From Cryptomeria japonica (taxonomy: Eukaryota; Streptophyta; Pinopsida; Cupressales; Cupressaceae), in contig NC_081406.1 of NCBI RefSeq assembly GCF_030272615.1, forward strand, positions 264,837,192 to 264,897,191: DNA of 60,000 nt, read 5' to 3'. This document shows positions 44,905-58,000 of this stretch, in pieces. Both the position numbers and the translations under genes were made by a program. The notes under the pieces were generated by a model. It was given only the letters and a program-made list of their open reading frames with translations, made no database searches and was not told the DNA's origin. Positions within the stretch are counted from its first letter, which is position 1, and each line of letters opens with the position of its first letter.

Positions 44905-47614
44905 AAGGCCTACTCACTTGCTAGTCCAAAACAACATAAAAATCATCTCAATCATCCATGGCCTATCCTCATGGAAGAAAGTCTAAAATACCCACAATGG
45001 TATAGAGAAATAAATATACATAAACCATCAAAATATATCAAGATTGATAAAAGCCAAATCTGGAAAGTATTAACAAACCTCAAAACAGCCTCTGGTATAA
45101 AATCCATTTGGAAAAAATACTTCAGAAATGACAAAAAACTCACAAAATACAACACACACATAGATTAACATTTTTGCACAGTAAGACAACACTTCTGTCG
45201 AAAACAAAGACAAAGTTTATGTCAAAAAAAGACAGTGCTTCTACCGAAAAGAAAGACAACGCTTCTGTCGAAAAATAAAAGACAGTGCTTCTACCGAAAA
45301 CAAAAATAAAGTTTTTGCCGAAGAAAGACAACGCTTCTGTCAAAAAACAAAAGACAGTGTTTCTGCCAAAAACAAAGACAGTTTTTTCCGAAGAAAGACA
45401 ACGCTTCTGCAAAAAAGAAAGACAGCGCTTCGATCGAAAAACAAAAAAACATTAATTCTACCGAAAACAAAGACAGAGTTTCTATCGAAGAAAGACAACG
45501 CTTCTGTCAAAAAGAGAGACAATGTTTCTACCAAAAAACAAAAGACAATGTTTATGTCGAAAATAAAGACAGAGTTTCTGCCAAAGAAAGGCAGCGCTTC
45601 TGCTAAAAAGAAAGACAACGCTTCTGCCGAAAAACAAAAGACAGTGTTTCTGTCAAAAACAAAGATAGAGTTTCTGTCGAAGAAAGACAGTGCTTCTGCC
45701 GAAAAAAGACAGCACTTTTGCATGACTTACAGAAATCTTAGAAATTTTTAGATAAAATAATAAAATCCAGACTTTACAAAAAGCCACGAAAAACATATGA
45801 ATAAAGACACCCAGAAATAAGGAATACTTGGGTATAAACACAATAAAATATCTCAAACTATTGATGAAGATTTAATCAAATATTTACACAAGAGTTTTCA
45901 CAGAACCAAGAACGACATACACAGAAAATAGAAAATACTTATTCCAACAACTATACAAAACCCAAATAATATAAAGTTCTCAAATATTAAACTTCAACAT
46001 CATTAAAACTATAGAATGAAATACCACTTCACCCAAACCCAAAACAATGTAGACACAAGCATACATGGAGAAACCATTAAAATAAAAAATACAAAGTGAA
46101 GAACTCCAACCTGCAACTTTGAAGCAATGGATTGAAGTTGAAGAAGAGCTCCCACAAGCCAGACCAAATCCAATCCAAGCTCTAGCCAAATCCAAGAGAG
46201 AAGCAATCCAAAACCAAGAAGAAAACTTGCTGGAGAAAAATTTCCAGAGAAGAACCCAAAGAAAAACCAACCTCAAGAACTTCACAGGAAAGAAAATAAA
46301 AAGCCACAATAATCCAAAAACCCTAGCCTCAATTTCGATCAATCAAAATATTCCATTTTGGAATATATTTTACCAACCCACCATATAATATAATTTATTC
46401 ATCCATTTTAAATTTAACCAATGAGAGTGAAGGGTAGGTAAAGTAAATAAAATATACTTATTTAGATAAGTGGGATTGTTTTATTTCTTTGTTTAATTTA
46501 AAGTGTTCATACACCCCACTTAGGAATAAAAGCCAAACTAATAAATAAATATAAGTTGTAATTAAATAATCCAAAAGGGGATTAAAATAAAATAAACCAA
46601 AGCTAATAAAATAAATTAAAGAACCAAATAAATGTAAGATATCAATTAAATATCAAACCAAAGAAGGTCAAATAAATAATTAAGTAATCAAATACCATTA
46701 AAGATTAAATCACAAATATTAAATAAATATTAAACAACAATAAAGCTCATCAATTATTAAATAATCATAAAATCAATAAACATTAATTATCAAATAAATG
46801 TAAATACCAAATAATTAAATATTCAAAACTTATAAATTAAATGCATTAAAATAAGCATTACCAAATGTGAAACTACACATCAAGAGCCACATAATTATTC
46901 TAACATAATCAAGTAAATCAACTAGCATATACTAAACTCATGACCAAAAGACCAAGCTTACTAACTGACATGGCGAATTATGCCAAGACGCAGACTACAC
47001 ACGGTGAACAACTTAGACCTAGAGTATGTGAGGGTAAACTCATGCCATCTCCGAACCACATAAGCCATTGGAACTAAGACACACTCAAACCTGTAAAGCT
47101 AGGTGGAGTCGATGTCTGGTACCTGCAAAATCCTGCAACCACAAAACGATAATACAAAATATACATATACATATATAGAACAAGCAAGTGATAAAGAATC
47201 GCGACGACACATCTCGCTCGCAATGAGTGATGTGGAATCGTCTCTATCACGAAGACAGTCAAACACATATCATAAACATCTCATCATATGTAATCATGAA
47301 GTAGGGTTAGTGTAATCATAATCATCATCAAAACTATGATAATTCTAATCTATCAATAATCCATCACATAGTGAGTATATAAAATCTATCGAGTACATAT
47401 ATCATAAAATTACATGATCAATCATGATAGTACCAACATCCATATAGATAATCAAAATAGCATATGTCCAATAGTGTCTAACCTCCATAAGAAATCACTG
47501 AAGCACGTGAGTAATCATCATCCAAATCATCAAAATATAGTTTAGATAAGTCTATCAAGCATGGTATAAAGTCAACTCTAGTCTAAATAAATCAAATCAA
47601 AGGTGGACACTACA
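44905..47614. repeat. Right part of the solo-type LTR
   Basis: It continues the LTR begun at 32121. It holds the 45178-45725 tandem array and a long AT-rich stretch (46380-46930) built from AAATAAAT-like words. It ends GGACACTACA before the CGCCT duplication. Confidence 0.65.
45178..45725. repeat. Tandem array of a 21-27 bp unit with higher-order pattern
   Basis: About 23 units follow the pattern AAAGACA-(A/G)-(C/T)GCTTCTG-CGAAA. Four unit types tend to follow one another: those ending CGAAAAACAA, those ending AAAAAC, those with GAGTTTCT and CGAAG, and those with AACGCTTCTG and AAAAAG. This gives a repeat of roughly 95 bp. The Phe/Leu/Ser-rich minus-strand frames across it reflect the repeat and are not supported as genes. 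Confidence 0.85.
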
Positions 47615-48405
47615 CGCCTCCTACTCAAGGCATCTTCAACTACGTTCTCTTTCCCCTTGATGTAGTGAACATCAAAATCATACTCACATAAAAACTTCAT
47701 CCATCGTCTCTGATGAGCACTAAGATTGAGCTAAGTGAATATGTACTGCAAGCTCTGATGATCTGAATGAAGCTCAAAATGATGACCCAAAAGAAAATGT
47801 CTCCACCTCACAAGCGCGTGGACCACTGTTGCAAGCTCAAGGTCATGAGTAGGGTAGTTAAGCTCGTGAGTCTTAAGTTTCCTAGACTCATATGCTATAA
47901 CTCGACCCTCCTGCATAAGGACTACTCATCATCTATCCAAATAAGCATCTATGCATACCATGAAATCAGTCGAGGGGTCTGGCACAACAAGAATAGGTGC
48001 ACTAGTGAGTGCCCCTTTGAGATCCTAAAAGGTCCTCTCACACCTTTCTGTCCACTCGAATTTCTTTCCCTTTCACTAAAAGGATGTAATAGGATGTGCA
48101 ACCCTAGAGAACCCCTCAACGAAGCGTCTATAGTACCCTTCTAGACCCATGAAACTCCTGACTTCTATCACACTAGTTGGCGTTGGCCAATCCATAATAG
48201 CTCTGATCTTCGATGGGTCAACTAAGATCTCATCACTGGATATAACATGCCCTAGATATCTAACCTCTGATCTAAAGAATGCACACTTCGATAGACTGTC
48301 ATACAATTGGTTATCTCTCAAGCACTGCAATACCTGTCTCAAGTGCTCCTCGTGCTCCTTCTCATTCCGAGAATATATCAATATGTCATTGAGAAACACA
48401 ATCAC
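47615..48405 (-). pseudogene. Giant Gypsy RNase H and RT C-terminal part
   Basis: 48405-48076 gives [20 protein letters not shown] and [17 protein letters not shown]. The catalytic pair is altered: FLND stands where F/Y-IDD is expected, replacing one of the two metal-binding aspartates. RNase H (47916-47731) has [20 protein letters not shown], then [16 protein letters not shown]. The sequence up to 47615 ends ENVVEDALSRR, and the same protein resumes at 32115 on the other side of the insertion. Confidence 0.88.
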
Positions 48406-49075
48406 AAATCAGTCAAGGAAAGTGTTGAATACCCCATTCATGAGACTCATGAATACAACCGAAGCATTTGTAAGACTGAATGGAACCACAATGAACTCAT
48501 AGTGGCCATACCTGGTACGAAAAGCAGTCTTGTGGATATCACTCTCTACAATCCTCAACTGATGGTACCCTGACTTTAGATCTATCTTAGAAAATACTTT
48601 GGCACCCTGAAGCTGATCAAATAAGTCGTCGATCCTGGGCAAAGGATATCGGTTCTTGATGGTCATTTTGTTCAATTGCCTGTAATCCATACATAACCGA
48701 AGGGATCCATCCTTCTTCACGAAGATGATTGGTGCGCCCCAAGGGGAGACACTGGGACGAATGTTACCCTTCTCTAAGAGTTCCTCAAGCTGCATCTTGA
48801 GCTCATTAAGCTCATTTGTGGTCATCCTATATGGTGCTCTTGAAACCAACTCAACTCTTGGTACAAGATCTATGTGAAAATCAATCTCTCTGCTAGGTGG
48901 CATACTAGGTAGCTCGGAAGGAAACATATCTGCAAATTTCTCAAGGATGAGACAATCATCTAGGGAAGGCTCCTTCTCATTCTCTTCCTCTCTATCACTG
49001 ATGGTGATGGCAAATAACTGGCATCCCTTTCGCATGCTCTGCTTAAGATGCATAAAGGAAATCATACAAAGTGAT
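48406..49075 (-). pseudogene. Giant Gypsy RT N-terminal part
   Basis: The 218-codon frame has [75 protein letters not shown] and [20 protein letters not shown], the standard fingers and palm of chromovirus-type RT. It stops at a TGA (48406-48408) just before the catalytic loop, after NTFLD. The upstream Met at 49065 is internal to the polyprotein. Confidence 0.9.
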
Positions 49076-49450
49076 ACGGGCCTCTAAATCCCTAAAATCA
49101 CTATGGAGGTACCCTGATTGTCCACACACTCGATCTTTTTTCTGGCGACAATCCATCTTGGCTATGTGGGTGTATAGCCAATCCATGCCAAGAACAATTC
49201 CATAAGATCCTAGAGGTGTGACTCAAAGGTCTACTAAAGTGGTTGTACTCCCAATCTGAAGCTGACAATCCCTAACCACTGACTCAACAGACACTCTAGC
49301 TCCTAAAGCCAACTCCACTTCTCAACTAATACCTTGCCTAGATGCCACTAGCCCGCAATGTTCCATAACCAATGGGGATATAAAAGAATCAATAACCCCT
49401 GAATCAAACAAGATAGAAACACTGCTACCTCTGATCATACCTGCGGCCTC
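49076..49450 (-). pseudogene. Giant Gypsy aspartic protease
   Basis: VSILFDSGVIDSFISP carries the catalytic DSG. LQIGSTTTLVDL is followed by a TAG, then TPLGSYGIVLGMDWLYTH and IECVDNQGT are typical of the end of the protease. Three in-frame stops interrupt it (after RQGIS, VDL and ILGI). Confidence 0.85.
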
Positions 49451-50878
49451 TATGACTGTGGCCCAATGCTCTGTCTAGCGATTGTCAACCACTGTGAAGA
49501 CTCTGTGGGACTTACCCATGTCCCCAACCGTAGGCTTTGAACCTGCCATCCACTGACTGCTTGCCATATGACCCTGTCGATACTCTCTCGCCATGTGTCC
49601 CATGGCCCCACAAGTGAAACAAGCACCACATGTCTAAAACCGAACACCCTGTGGCCTAGAGTATCCCTTTCCTCCTGTCAAGCCCGAACTAATGAAACCA
49701 CCCCTAGAGGATTGTTGAGTCCGTTCTAGAGGTGTGTAAGGACCCTGTGATCACTGGTCACGCCTAGGACCCTTTGAATGCCACTGCTTGGGCTTAAAGC
49801 CCTATTGACCATGTGGAGGCCTTTGCCTCTGATTCTGTTATGGCTGCTAAGGAGGAGGGGGTTTAAAGGACCCCGATGAATTCCTACGGTTACCCTTCTA
49901 ATGGAGTTTCTGAAACCCAAAAGACTGTGGTATAGGGTTTCATTTCTGATACCGATCTCGCGTGTCCTGCGATCTACCCTGAATCTCCTTTGATATCAAG
50001 GCCTTATCCACAGCAACCCAAAGGCTTCCTGGAGCTGCCATCCTAACTGGTTCTGCTATACCGACATTCAATCTTGTGATAAACCAGTTGACGAGTAACT
50101 TCTCGTCCTTCAGGTAGTCAACGTAGGGCAAGAACTTGAAGAACTTGCTCTCATACTAGGACACAAAGAGACTCTTCTATTGAAGGTCATGAAACTCGTC
50201 AATCTTGCATTGCCTATAGTGCTCTGATAAGTATATGTCCCTGAATCTCTTTGTAAAGATGTCCCAAGTGACAGTGTCCCCAGCTAAAGCATTCTTGTAC
50301 TCTTCTTGCCTCCACCATGTGGAAGTCGTCCCTCTTAGAAGGTGAATGGCAATTCGTGCCTTCAAATTGCTCTCATAGGGACACAATCTGAAGCACCTCT
50401 CTAAACTCAAAAGCCAAGCCTCAGCCTCTACCCCATCAGTAGATCCTACAAAAGATGGTGGCTGAAGACGTAGAATCTCTCTGATCTGGTTCCCGGGATC
50501 ACAGGGTGCTCTCTCAAAAATAATTAGTGCCACCACTGGAGGTGCCTCAGGTAGATGGACTGACTCGGGCTCATGCTCAACCTAGGCCTCTATACGGTTA
50601 GGAGGTGGACTCCTACTCCGCTCCCTAGCTGCGGATCTATGACTCCTAGAGTTCTGGTGCTCTGCCTGACGATCTATTGCTGGAAGTCTATCTTGAACAA
50701 TTCCTATTAGGTTCTGAAGTGCAACCAAAATGTCTCAATTGGGGTCAATCGGTTGTTCGGGAGGAGCTTCTCGATCCCCTTCTAGATCTAGCTCATCCCG
50801 CACAACGTCCTTGCGTGCCATGAGAGCATGTCAAGGACCCCTACCGCGCTTACGAACTTTTTGTGTAACTGGCGGCAT
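49451..50878 (-). pseudogene. Giant Gypsy gag
   Basis: The likely start is the ATG at 50878 (MPPVTQKVRKRGRGP, then a stop) or the ATG at 50820 (MARKDVVRDELDLEGD). The capsid core is 50536-50177: LQPPSFVGSTDGVEAEAWLL, YESNLKARIAIHLLRG, TTSTWWRQEE and TWDIFTKRFRDIYL, the retrotrans_gag family. 50131-49940 continues it. The zinc knuckle near 49625-49585 reads CFTCGAMGHMAREY, with the last Cys replaced by Tyr. Stops, mainly TAG, break the frame at several points. Confidence 0.86.
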
Positions 50879-52224
50879 CCTTAATGATCAATAAAATAAA
50901 ATAAATAAATAAATTAATACCAATTCTTAAAGAAAATATTATTAAAAGCAAAATGCAATGGAGAAATGTTCCTAGTGTTGGAAACCTTGCTACAAAAATG
51001 TCAAGCCCAAACTTTTGGGCAAAAACGGAACAACAATTTATTTTTTTAAATACCATAATTACACTAAATAATCTACATTTTAAAATGGAATAAATAAGTT
51101 TTGTCTTAACTAAAGGTTAACTCAAGATTAAATAGAATGGTTTCCTAAAGTTGGTTTAATCAACTCCATCATTATAGTGTCAATATTTGGAGTAGACTAA
51201 TTATTCCCTAAAAAGGGTTGTCACAACTTAATTAATTAATTTAACTGAATTAATTAATTTCCCTTAATTAAAATTTCTCCAATAATAAATCAAGAGACAT
51301 TAATTATCTCAAAAGTATTAATATACTCAAGGCTAAATAAAATAATTTTAGCTCGTATTAAAATAGTTAATTGAGCAAACGTGAAAACGCCTTTAAATTA
51401 AACTAATAAAGTTAACCAAATCGAATATAATATTAGACTAATAAATTCATTTTATATTAAGGTCAAATTTAATTCTCCTTAGATATTTAAATTTCAACTA
51501 TTAAATATTTGGCCAACAATGACCTCATAGGTTAAAATTTTACATTATACTTTTAATAAATTTCATTAATATAACCCCAAAAGAATTTTAACCCAAACAA
51601 CCATATTTGTGTGTGTGTGCGTGTGCGCGCGCTTATACACATTCTCCTAAATAAAGTCTATATTAAGAACTAATTTTACCCTAGTCAATAATAGAAGTTA
51701 TTTATTCTACTTATTGACTATAGACAAATAGAAGGTAATTCTTTTCACAAAATCCCCCCTCATTTCATTTTATTTATTATTTTAATGAACCCTAACTAGG
51801 GTTGTTTTATTCTATAACTTAACCTTGATTTCATTTCTAACAATTTCCCATTTCTAACCCTAACCCAAAATTGGGTTAGGGTTTCTTGTCTATCATATTT
51901 TTTTTTTTTTTTTTTTGTTTGTGTGTGTGTGCAGGTGGCGGCCAAGGCAGTCGAGCAAAGGAGAGGACCGAACTGTTTTACTGAGGGCCAAGGGTTTCGA
52001 CAAAGGCCAAAGGGAAAGGGCGCGGGGTGGCTGAACTGTGGCTCACCACAGTGGCGGTAATAGCTGTCCATTGCGGCTTAGCCTGCAGTGGTGGTCGAGT
52101 CGTCCACTGCGGCTTAGCCCGCAGTGGTGGCCACACCACACTAAGGCATCCCATGAGGAGGCGAGGTGGCGTAGAGCCCTCGCCTCCCCCATCCCGATTT
52201 TCGGCCTGGTAAAAATCTCCCTTT

Positions 52225-52225
<1 letters not shown>

Positions 52226-52280
<55 letters not shown>
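52226..52280. repeat. (TA)n microsatellite in the LTR
   Basis: A pure TA run, near-absent at the equivalent place in the other LTR (about 27620), so it expanded after insertion. Confidence 0.95.
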
Positions 52281-52284
<4 letters not shown>

Positions 52285-52461
52285 TTGACAACAGGCTGCA
52301 CCAAGACTAAAATATTGAATATTTAGAATACTTAAAGTAAAAAAAGATGCATTTCTTTTATTTCCAGATTACTCTCTCTTTTTTCTTTTTTTTCTGAAGA
52401 TGCATATTTTAATATGAAGGCACCAAATACATATACTTATTTTTCTTTAGAAAATACAACA

Positions 52462-52464
<3 letters not shown>

Positions 52465-52512
<48 letters not shown>
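52465..52512. repeat. (TA)n microsatellite replacing a TG/AC tract
   Basis: A pure TA run at the place where the other LTR has an inverted TG-AC tract (27876-27952). Confidence 0.93.
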
Positions 52513-52514
<2 letters not shown>

Positions 52515-55167
52515 TAAATCTGCATTTCCATAGCTAAGAATAGGATATTTTTAACTAAATAGAATAGAATAATCTTGTTTCTATCAAAAAACACCTAGTT
52601 AACTTTTCATTTAAAATAACCAGATCTAGATTTGTTTACTTTCTACTATACATGTATTTTCAGATTAAAACATATATATATATATATATAGATTTTATTT
52701 GCTGCTGCAACCTTCTTTTTTTCTAAAATCCATTTAAACAATAAACAACAAGATATAATGCATTATCAATATTAACTCTTAAAATATCTATCTATTCTTT
52801 CATTGATTTTGAACTATAGATGTAAGCAAATATTTCATTTCTGTTTAAAAGTGACTATTCTATTAACATTTATCTTAGCATTTCTTTTTCAACAACAATT
52901 GGAAACATAATATAATATCATTCTTAGTCTTTTTCAACAACTATATCAATACATAAATAATCCAAAAATGTATTCTTCTTTTTGCAAGAATATAAATACT
53001 TCAATTTTTATTTACGTCTTTATTACTTGGTAAAAACTATTCCAATAGTTACATTTAGTACATCATAGCTTCTTTTACTAAAATAAGAAGACAACTAAAT
53101 CAAACCTCTCATTTCTACTAAATGAGGGCTTATCAAATACATTTATTTTTGCAACTAAAACAATAAGAAATAGGATCATTCCAAAGCTTCCTTTCCAATC
53201 TTTTCCCAAGCAAACCTGCAATAAAAAACTTGTAAGTTGTGACCATGGAAGCTCACCTCCCAACCTAGGCTTACAAGAAGCCAACCCCGAGCTAGGAGAA
53301 CCAAGGCTAAACGAGAGACATACAAACAATACACATACAAGCAAAAAAACTCACAACATACACTCCCAACCCAAGGATAGACAACATCATTTATGTGACT
53401 TTTCAAGTGGGGTGAAGGTGGACCATATACCTAGAGGAGAATTCTGCAAGTAGGAGAACATAATGTCATTGCAAGGCTACCAAAAAACATATCCACAAGT
53501 TCCAAACTTGTCCCAACAATTCTTTATGTCCCCCAAGACATACAAGCCTACAACTCTCCTTATGACCCTCATTGCATAAAAAAAATACTATGCAGCAAGG
53601 GTCCCATAATCCCTTGTAAATCACTCTTTTTCAAAGAGAGCCTCTGCACTTATAGGCTGTCAAACAGACCTTCACCCCAAGGCCACTCTACCCTTCCAAG
53701 GGTGAATTTGGCCTTGAAAAATCTCAAAACAAAACTCAAAAATCACAATAACAAAAGAAAATAACACATTTGGAAGAACTCAACATCTTCCTAACACATT
53801 AAGATATCAACAATGAAAACAACTATAACAAGCAATCTTTTTTAAAATTACAACAACATACAAGAGCTAAAAAATAACCAACCTGAAATCTGCCAAAAGG
53901 ATGATGAATCTTGTAAAAGAGCTGCCCAAATCCACTATCTTTTTCCCCTCAAGACTTAGCCAAAAATCTTTAAAAAAACTTACAAAAACTACTCAATAAT
54001 CTAAGTCTCCAAAAATGGAGAGTGGGTAATCAAACTTCTCCTTCCCAAACTATCCCCTAAGAAGACACTCCTCACTCTTTCCAACCCTCTTGGGAAGGGT
54101 GAATGATGTTCATAGGTTGGTCTTCCCAATACCTTACAATCCCTCAAGCCAAGGCACCTCAAAAAGGTAAAATGAATGAGGAAGAGAAATGTCACTCATA
54201 AGGAGGGTTGTCTAACCTAGGTAGGCTCCTCAAAAGTTGAAATTCGGCCAACTTGGAAAACTCAATTTTTGGGGTGACTAAATAGTCCCTAGAGAGTGGA
54301 CACATGGCTAAATTTGGCCTTCATCCATAGGTACATCATATGGCCCACTAAAAATGCCCCTAACTTGACCCTAGGAGTTAGTTTAACCCTCTAGAAATTC
54401 ACCCAAAGTTTACCTACGGGTCAACCCTGAGTTGACCTTTCTAATGGCTCCCTATCCAAGACTTTCTTGGGACCATACTAGAATAATTGAAAAATGCAGT
54501 GGTAAAACCAATTCCTTCCAAGGGACATGTCATTGCCAACTCACTTTAGAACACATGTCAAGTGACACCACAAAAAGAATTACACATCACTAAAATACAC
54601 ATGACAATGTCCTTTTTTTGAATTAATAAATTAAACAATTTTTAAATTAAATACACATCCAAGCATAACAATTACAAACGAGGTGTTGTCTCTCCAAATA
54701 GACAACCCTTGGCTTCACAAACGCACATAGGTCTAGGCTTGATTCTCCAAATAGTTTCCATGGTCACATAGAATAATTTTCCTGCACATCTCACTTTGCA
54801 CATTAGTAATTCAAAAAAAATCACATATAATATTATCATATAGAAAGAATACAATTCAGACATTGCATACAATTTCATTTATAATAATCAAGTTTCCAAT
54901 TATTAATAACATCCACATAAAATAAACTACTAAATGGCATCATCATAATCATCATGGAATTAAATCGTTTATAGAGCATGCATCCATAATTTTCTAGCAT
55001 CAAAACAAAGTATTGCAAATCAAAGCAAATGACATAATCATATCATTGTTATCCAAACACTAGATCATATAAAATCTATGTCCATAATGTATCAAAATAT
55101 AGTATCAACAGTACTTCTAACATGAATATAACTGAAATGCTATGATGGCTCAGGGTAGGGCCTCACA

Positions 55168-55648
55168 CCTATCACCTAGCTAGTCCTCCCAATATAGCTA
55201 CAACCTCCATATAATATTTTCCATTTCATAAAAAATGTGTCACTTGTATGATACCTTACCTAATTGGCATTGAGTAAGGATGCATCCATACATATATATA
55301 TACATAAGGTCATCCTACATCTGTAACCTTTTGCATGATCAGTTGAGTGACTTCAATATGCTCTCTTTCCCAAACATGTTAAAGTGTGACACTACATGTT
55401 AGAATGACTCTACTTATATACACAATATAATACTCTTGGTATTAAGGAGCTAGAACATAAGATCCCTAAGAAAATGATCCCATCCACTCTAAAACTCTCT
55501 ACCATCCAATTGAGAATTCTCTTGATCTCTTGTCAAGTACCACCATTACACCAATCACCCCCACTATAACTAAATGAAGTGCATCAAAATTCCCCATAGC
55601 CCACTAGAAATTCATCTTTTCATAATACCAAGATCATCTATGATGAAC
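55168..55648. other. Intergenic gap between two elements
   Basis: It starts with CCTAT, the right target copy of the giant Gypsy element. The rest is AT-rich with no frame or motif I can support. Confidence 0.5.
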
Positions 55649-57005
55649 TGTTGGCATTTGCATGAAGATTGCATTAATGATATGTTATATTGTCATTGAT
55701 GTCAATTAACTGGTAATGATATTATTGATATTGTTGTAATATTATTACTGTAACCGGTAGGAAGAATTTGTGGAGTGAATCTGTAACTGGTGTAAACCCT
55801 ATCTATTGATGTAACTGGTAAACCCTACCTGTTGTTTTTCATAAACCCTAACTAATTAAGTTTGATGAATTGGTTATATTGGTTTAAGATCAGATGATGA
55901 GCGGTAATGATTATGACACGTATGATTATTGTATGAAAATTTCAAGAGATTTTGGCGAGTTGTTGTAAGGGTTTTTGTCTAAGGAATGAGAAAATGTATT
56001 GCATCTAATGCAAAGCGCATGATGAGTTACTAAGATCGATGAAGCAATGATCAAGGAGCGATCAAGGTTTTCTTGATTGATGTGCAGAGATTGTTATGTA
56101 ATCCAACGGTCATACTTGAACCGATTTGTTTGTAATCTCTATGAGAATTAGGTTTTTGTTGTGGTACCGATCTGATTGATTTGTTTATAAGGTCGATGAA
56201 GTTGTTTAGTTTATGAGTGGGCAAAGAGTTAGCATAGATTAGTTGAGTGTGCGGTTGCCGAACTGGATGATGTATCTGTAGTTTGAGTAAAGGCAGATAG
56301 GAGCATGAAAAGGATATGATCAAGCAAGTGTAGTGCTATTAAAACAGATCAACAAACTCATGTTGTTTTCTAATAATTAAAGCATAATTGAAATCCCCTA
56401 ACCGGGTAAGCTCTAACAAGCTTGGTACTATTCAAATCCTCTAACAAGGTGATCCATTAGATTGGATTTTCAAATTCTCCGCCGAGGTTACTCCTTACAG
56501 GGTATTTCTTATAACAAGGCATTGTAGTAAATCCCTTAACCAAGTGGTTCCTAACAGGATCAGTTCTTAAAAGGAACTTTTTGTAAAACTTTAACAAACT
56601 AGGCTCCTAACATGGTGAATTTCAGAAGAGTTCAGATAGTTATCTTATGAGTTTCATCTCACTGTGGTTTTTACCTATTTGGGTTTTCACATCAAAAAAT
56701 ATGTGTCAAGTGGTGAATGTTTTTGTGGTTATGTTTTCATGGTTGATTTACTTAACTACTTTGATAAGTCATGATAACTAGAAGTATTGAGAAATGAAGA
56801 AGTTGTTTACTGTTAATTTATTGTAACAGTCAACCAGTTTATCTTATGAGTTTTTATCTTGATAGTGGTATTACATTGTTAGTTCTAAGTTTACATTGAG
56901 AGATTGATTTTTGAGATTGGTGAAGTTTGTATCAATTTTTCTATTTATTGATTCACCCCCCCTCTTAGTAGTTGACCAGATACTTATTCTTTCATCGTAC
57001 CATCA
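55649..57005 (+). repeat. Copia-B 5' LTR (about 1357 bp)
   Basis: It starts TGTTGGCATTTGC and ends GTACCATCA. The C-rich tract ACCCCCCCTC near 56953 close to the end is frequent in plant Copia LTRs. The start is inferred from the TGTTGG form, because the second LTR is not in the window. The text has TAACAAG/TAACCAAG repeats at 56400-56600. Confidence 0.72.
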
Positions 57006-57007
57006 AT

Positions 57008-57019
57008 TGGTATCAGAGC
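57008..57019 (+). other. Copia-B primer binding site
   Basis: TGGTATCAGAGC, two bases after the LTR end; initiator-Met tRNA type. Confidence 0.9.
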
Positions 57020-57078
57020 ATATCAGGTCCTCTAAGGTCTAAGCCTAATAGCTTGAGGTAAAGATCTTGCAGATCGTG

Positions 57079-58000
57079 ATGAAGAAGGAAGGTCCGAAGT
57101 TTAATAGAGAGAACTATAGGGTATGGAGTGATAGAATGAAAATTTATATCAAGAGTCTGGGTAGCCAGTATTGGGAACATGTCAATACTCAATATGTTAC
57201 ACCTACTGAGATGTTGACTGATGATCAAAAGAAAGAGAAATAAGAAAATCATCAAGCATTAGTGGCCATTATCAGTTCTTTGTCTAATGCAGAGTATGTA
57301 GATGTTCATGGTCTAGAGACTGCATATTAGGTATGAAAAAAACTTGAAGAGATTTATAGCGGTGATGAACATGTTAAGATTGCTAAAGAAGAGAGTCTAA
57401 GAGGAAAGTTTGATGACATGTGGATGGCTGAAGGTGAGAATAGCCAACAATATGGTCAAAGGATAAAAGAGATATTTGGTGAAATTAATAGTGCAAGAGG
57501 TAAAGTGGAAGATTCCACAATGATCAATAAGCTACCGAGAACCTTGCTACCGGTCTATGCTATCCGAGTTGCAGCTATTCTGGAGTTGAAGTCCATTGAA
57601 AAAACTAAGGTAACTCTTGACTCCATCATTGGCAAGTTTACTACTTTTGAATTAAATGGTTATGATGGTAGTGTACAAAAATATGAATCTGCATTTAGAG
57701 ATTTTGTTTCTAACTCATCTGTGAGGAAAAGTAGAGATGCCAGTCATAGTTATGAATCCAGATCCAATAGAGAAGCCGATGATGAAGATAGTTTAGTTGA
57801 GCTTGAAGCATTGTTGGCCAAGCGGTTGCCTAGAGGTACAGGTAAATATAGAGGTAAATTACCTTTGAAATGTTTTGCATGCAACAAGATTGGACACATT
57901 GCTACTAATTTTCCTAATGGTGATAATGAGCACAAACAAGAGAAATTCAAGAAGTATAAGGGTAAAGGCAAAAAAGATTGTCTTATTGTTGTTGATGGTG
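57079..58000 (+). pseudogene. Copia-B gag
   Basis: The start ATG at 57079 gives MKKEGPKFNRENYRVWSDRM, the typical Copia gag N-terminus. Stops occur at 57241 (TAA), 57328 (TAG) and 57334 (TGA, where Trp is expected). From 57418 the frame is open: UBN2-type gag with NSQQYGQRIKEIFGEINSAR and LPRTLLPVYAIRVAAI. The knuckle CFACNKIGHIATNF (about 57880-57920) lacks the last Cys, which is Phe here. A Lys-rich stretch follows. Confidence 0.88.

Larger units (their letters stand above)
32121..47614. mobile_element. Solo-type LTR (about 4.38 kb) split by the Athila-like element
   Basis: The block starts TGTAATGCCC and ends GGACACTACA. TGTA and TACA are inverted ends. CGCCT occurs directly before (32116-32120) and after (47615-47619), a perfect target duplication inside the RNase H/integrase coding sequence of the giant Gypsy element. 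Without the nested element at 33794-44904 the block is about 4.38 kb, close to the giant LTR length, and its start resembles that LTR (TGTNATGCCC). No gag-pol of its own is visible, so I read it as a solo LTR of a related family. A small non-autonomous element is the alternative. Confidence 0.75.
50999..55167 (-). repeat. 5' LTR of the giant Gypsy element (4169 bp)
   Basis: It matches 26258-30617. Length differences fall mainly in the microsatellites: it has TA runs at 52226-52280, 52465-52512 and 52672-52690. The GC-rich block with palindromic CCACTGCGG arms lies at 52020-52200. It ends CCTCACA at 55167. Confidence 0.92.

Noticed and set aside
45140-45723. Phe/Leu-rich minus-strand frames as membrane proteins
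   Set aside because: They are translations of a low-complexity tandem array and have no family match.
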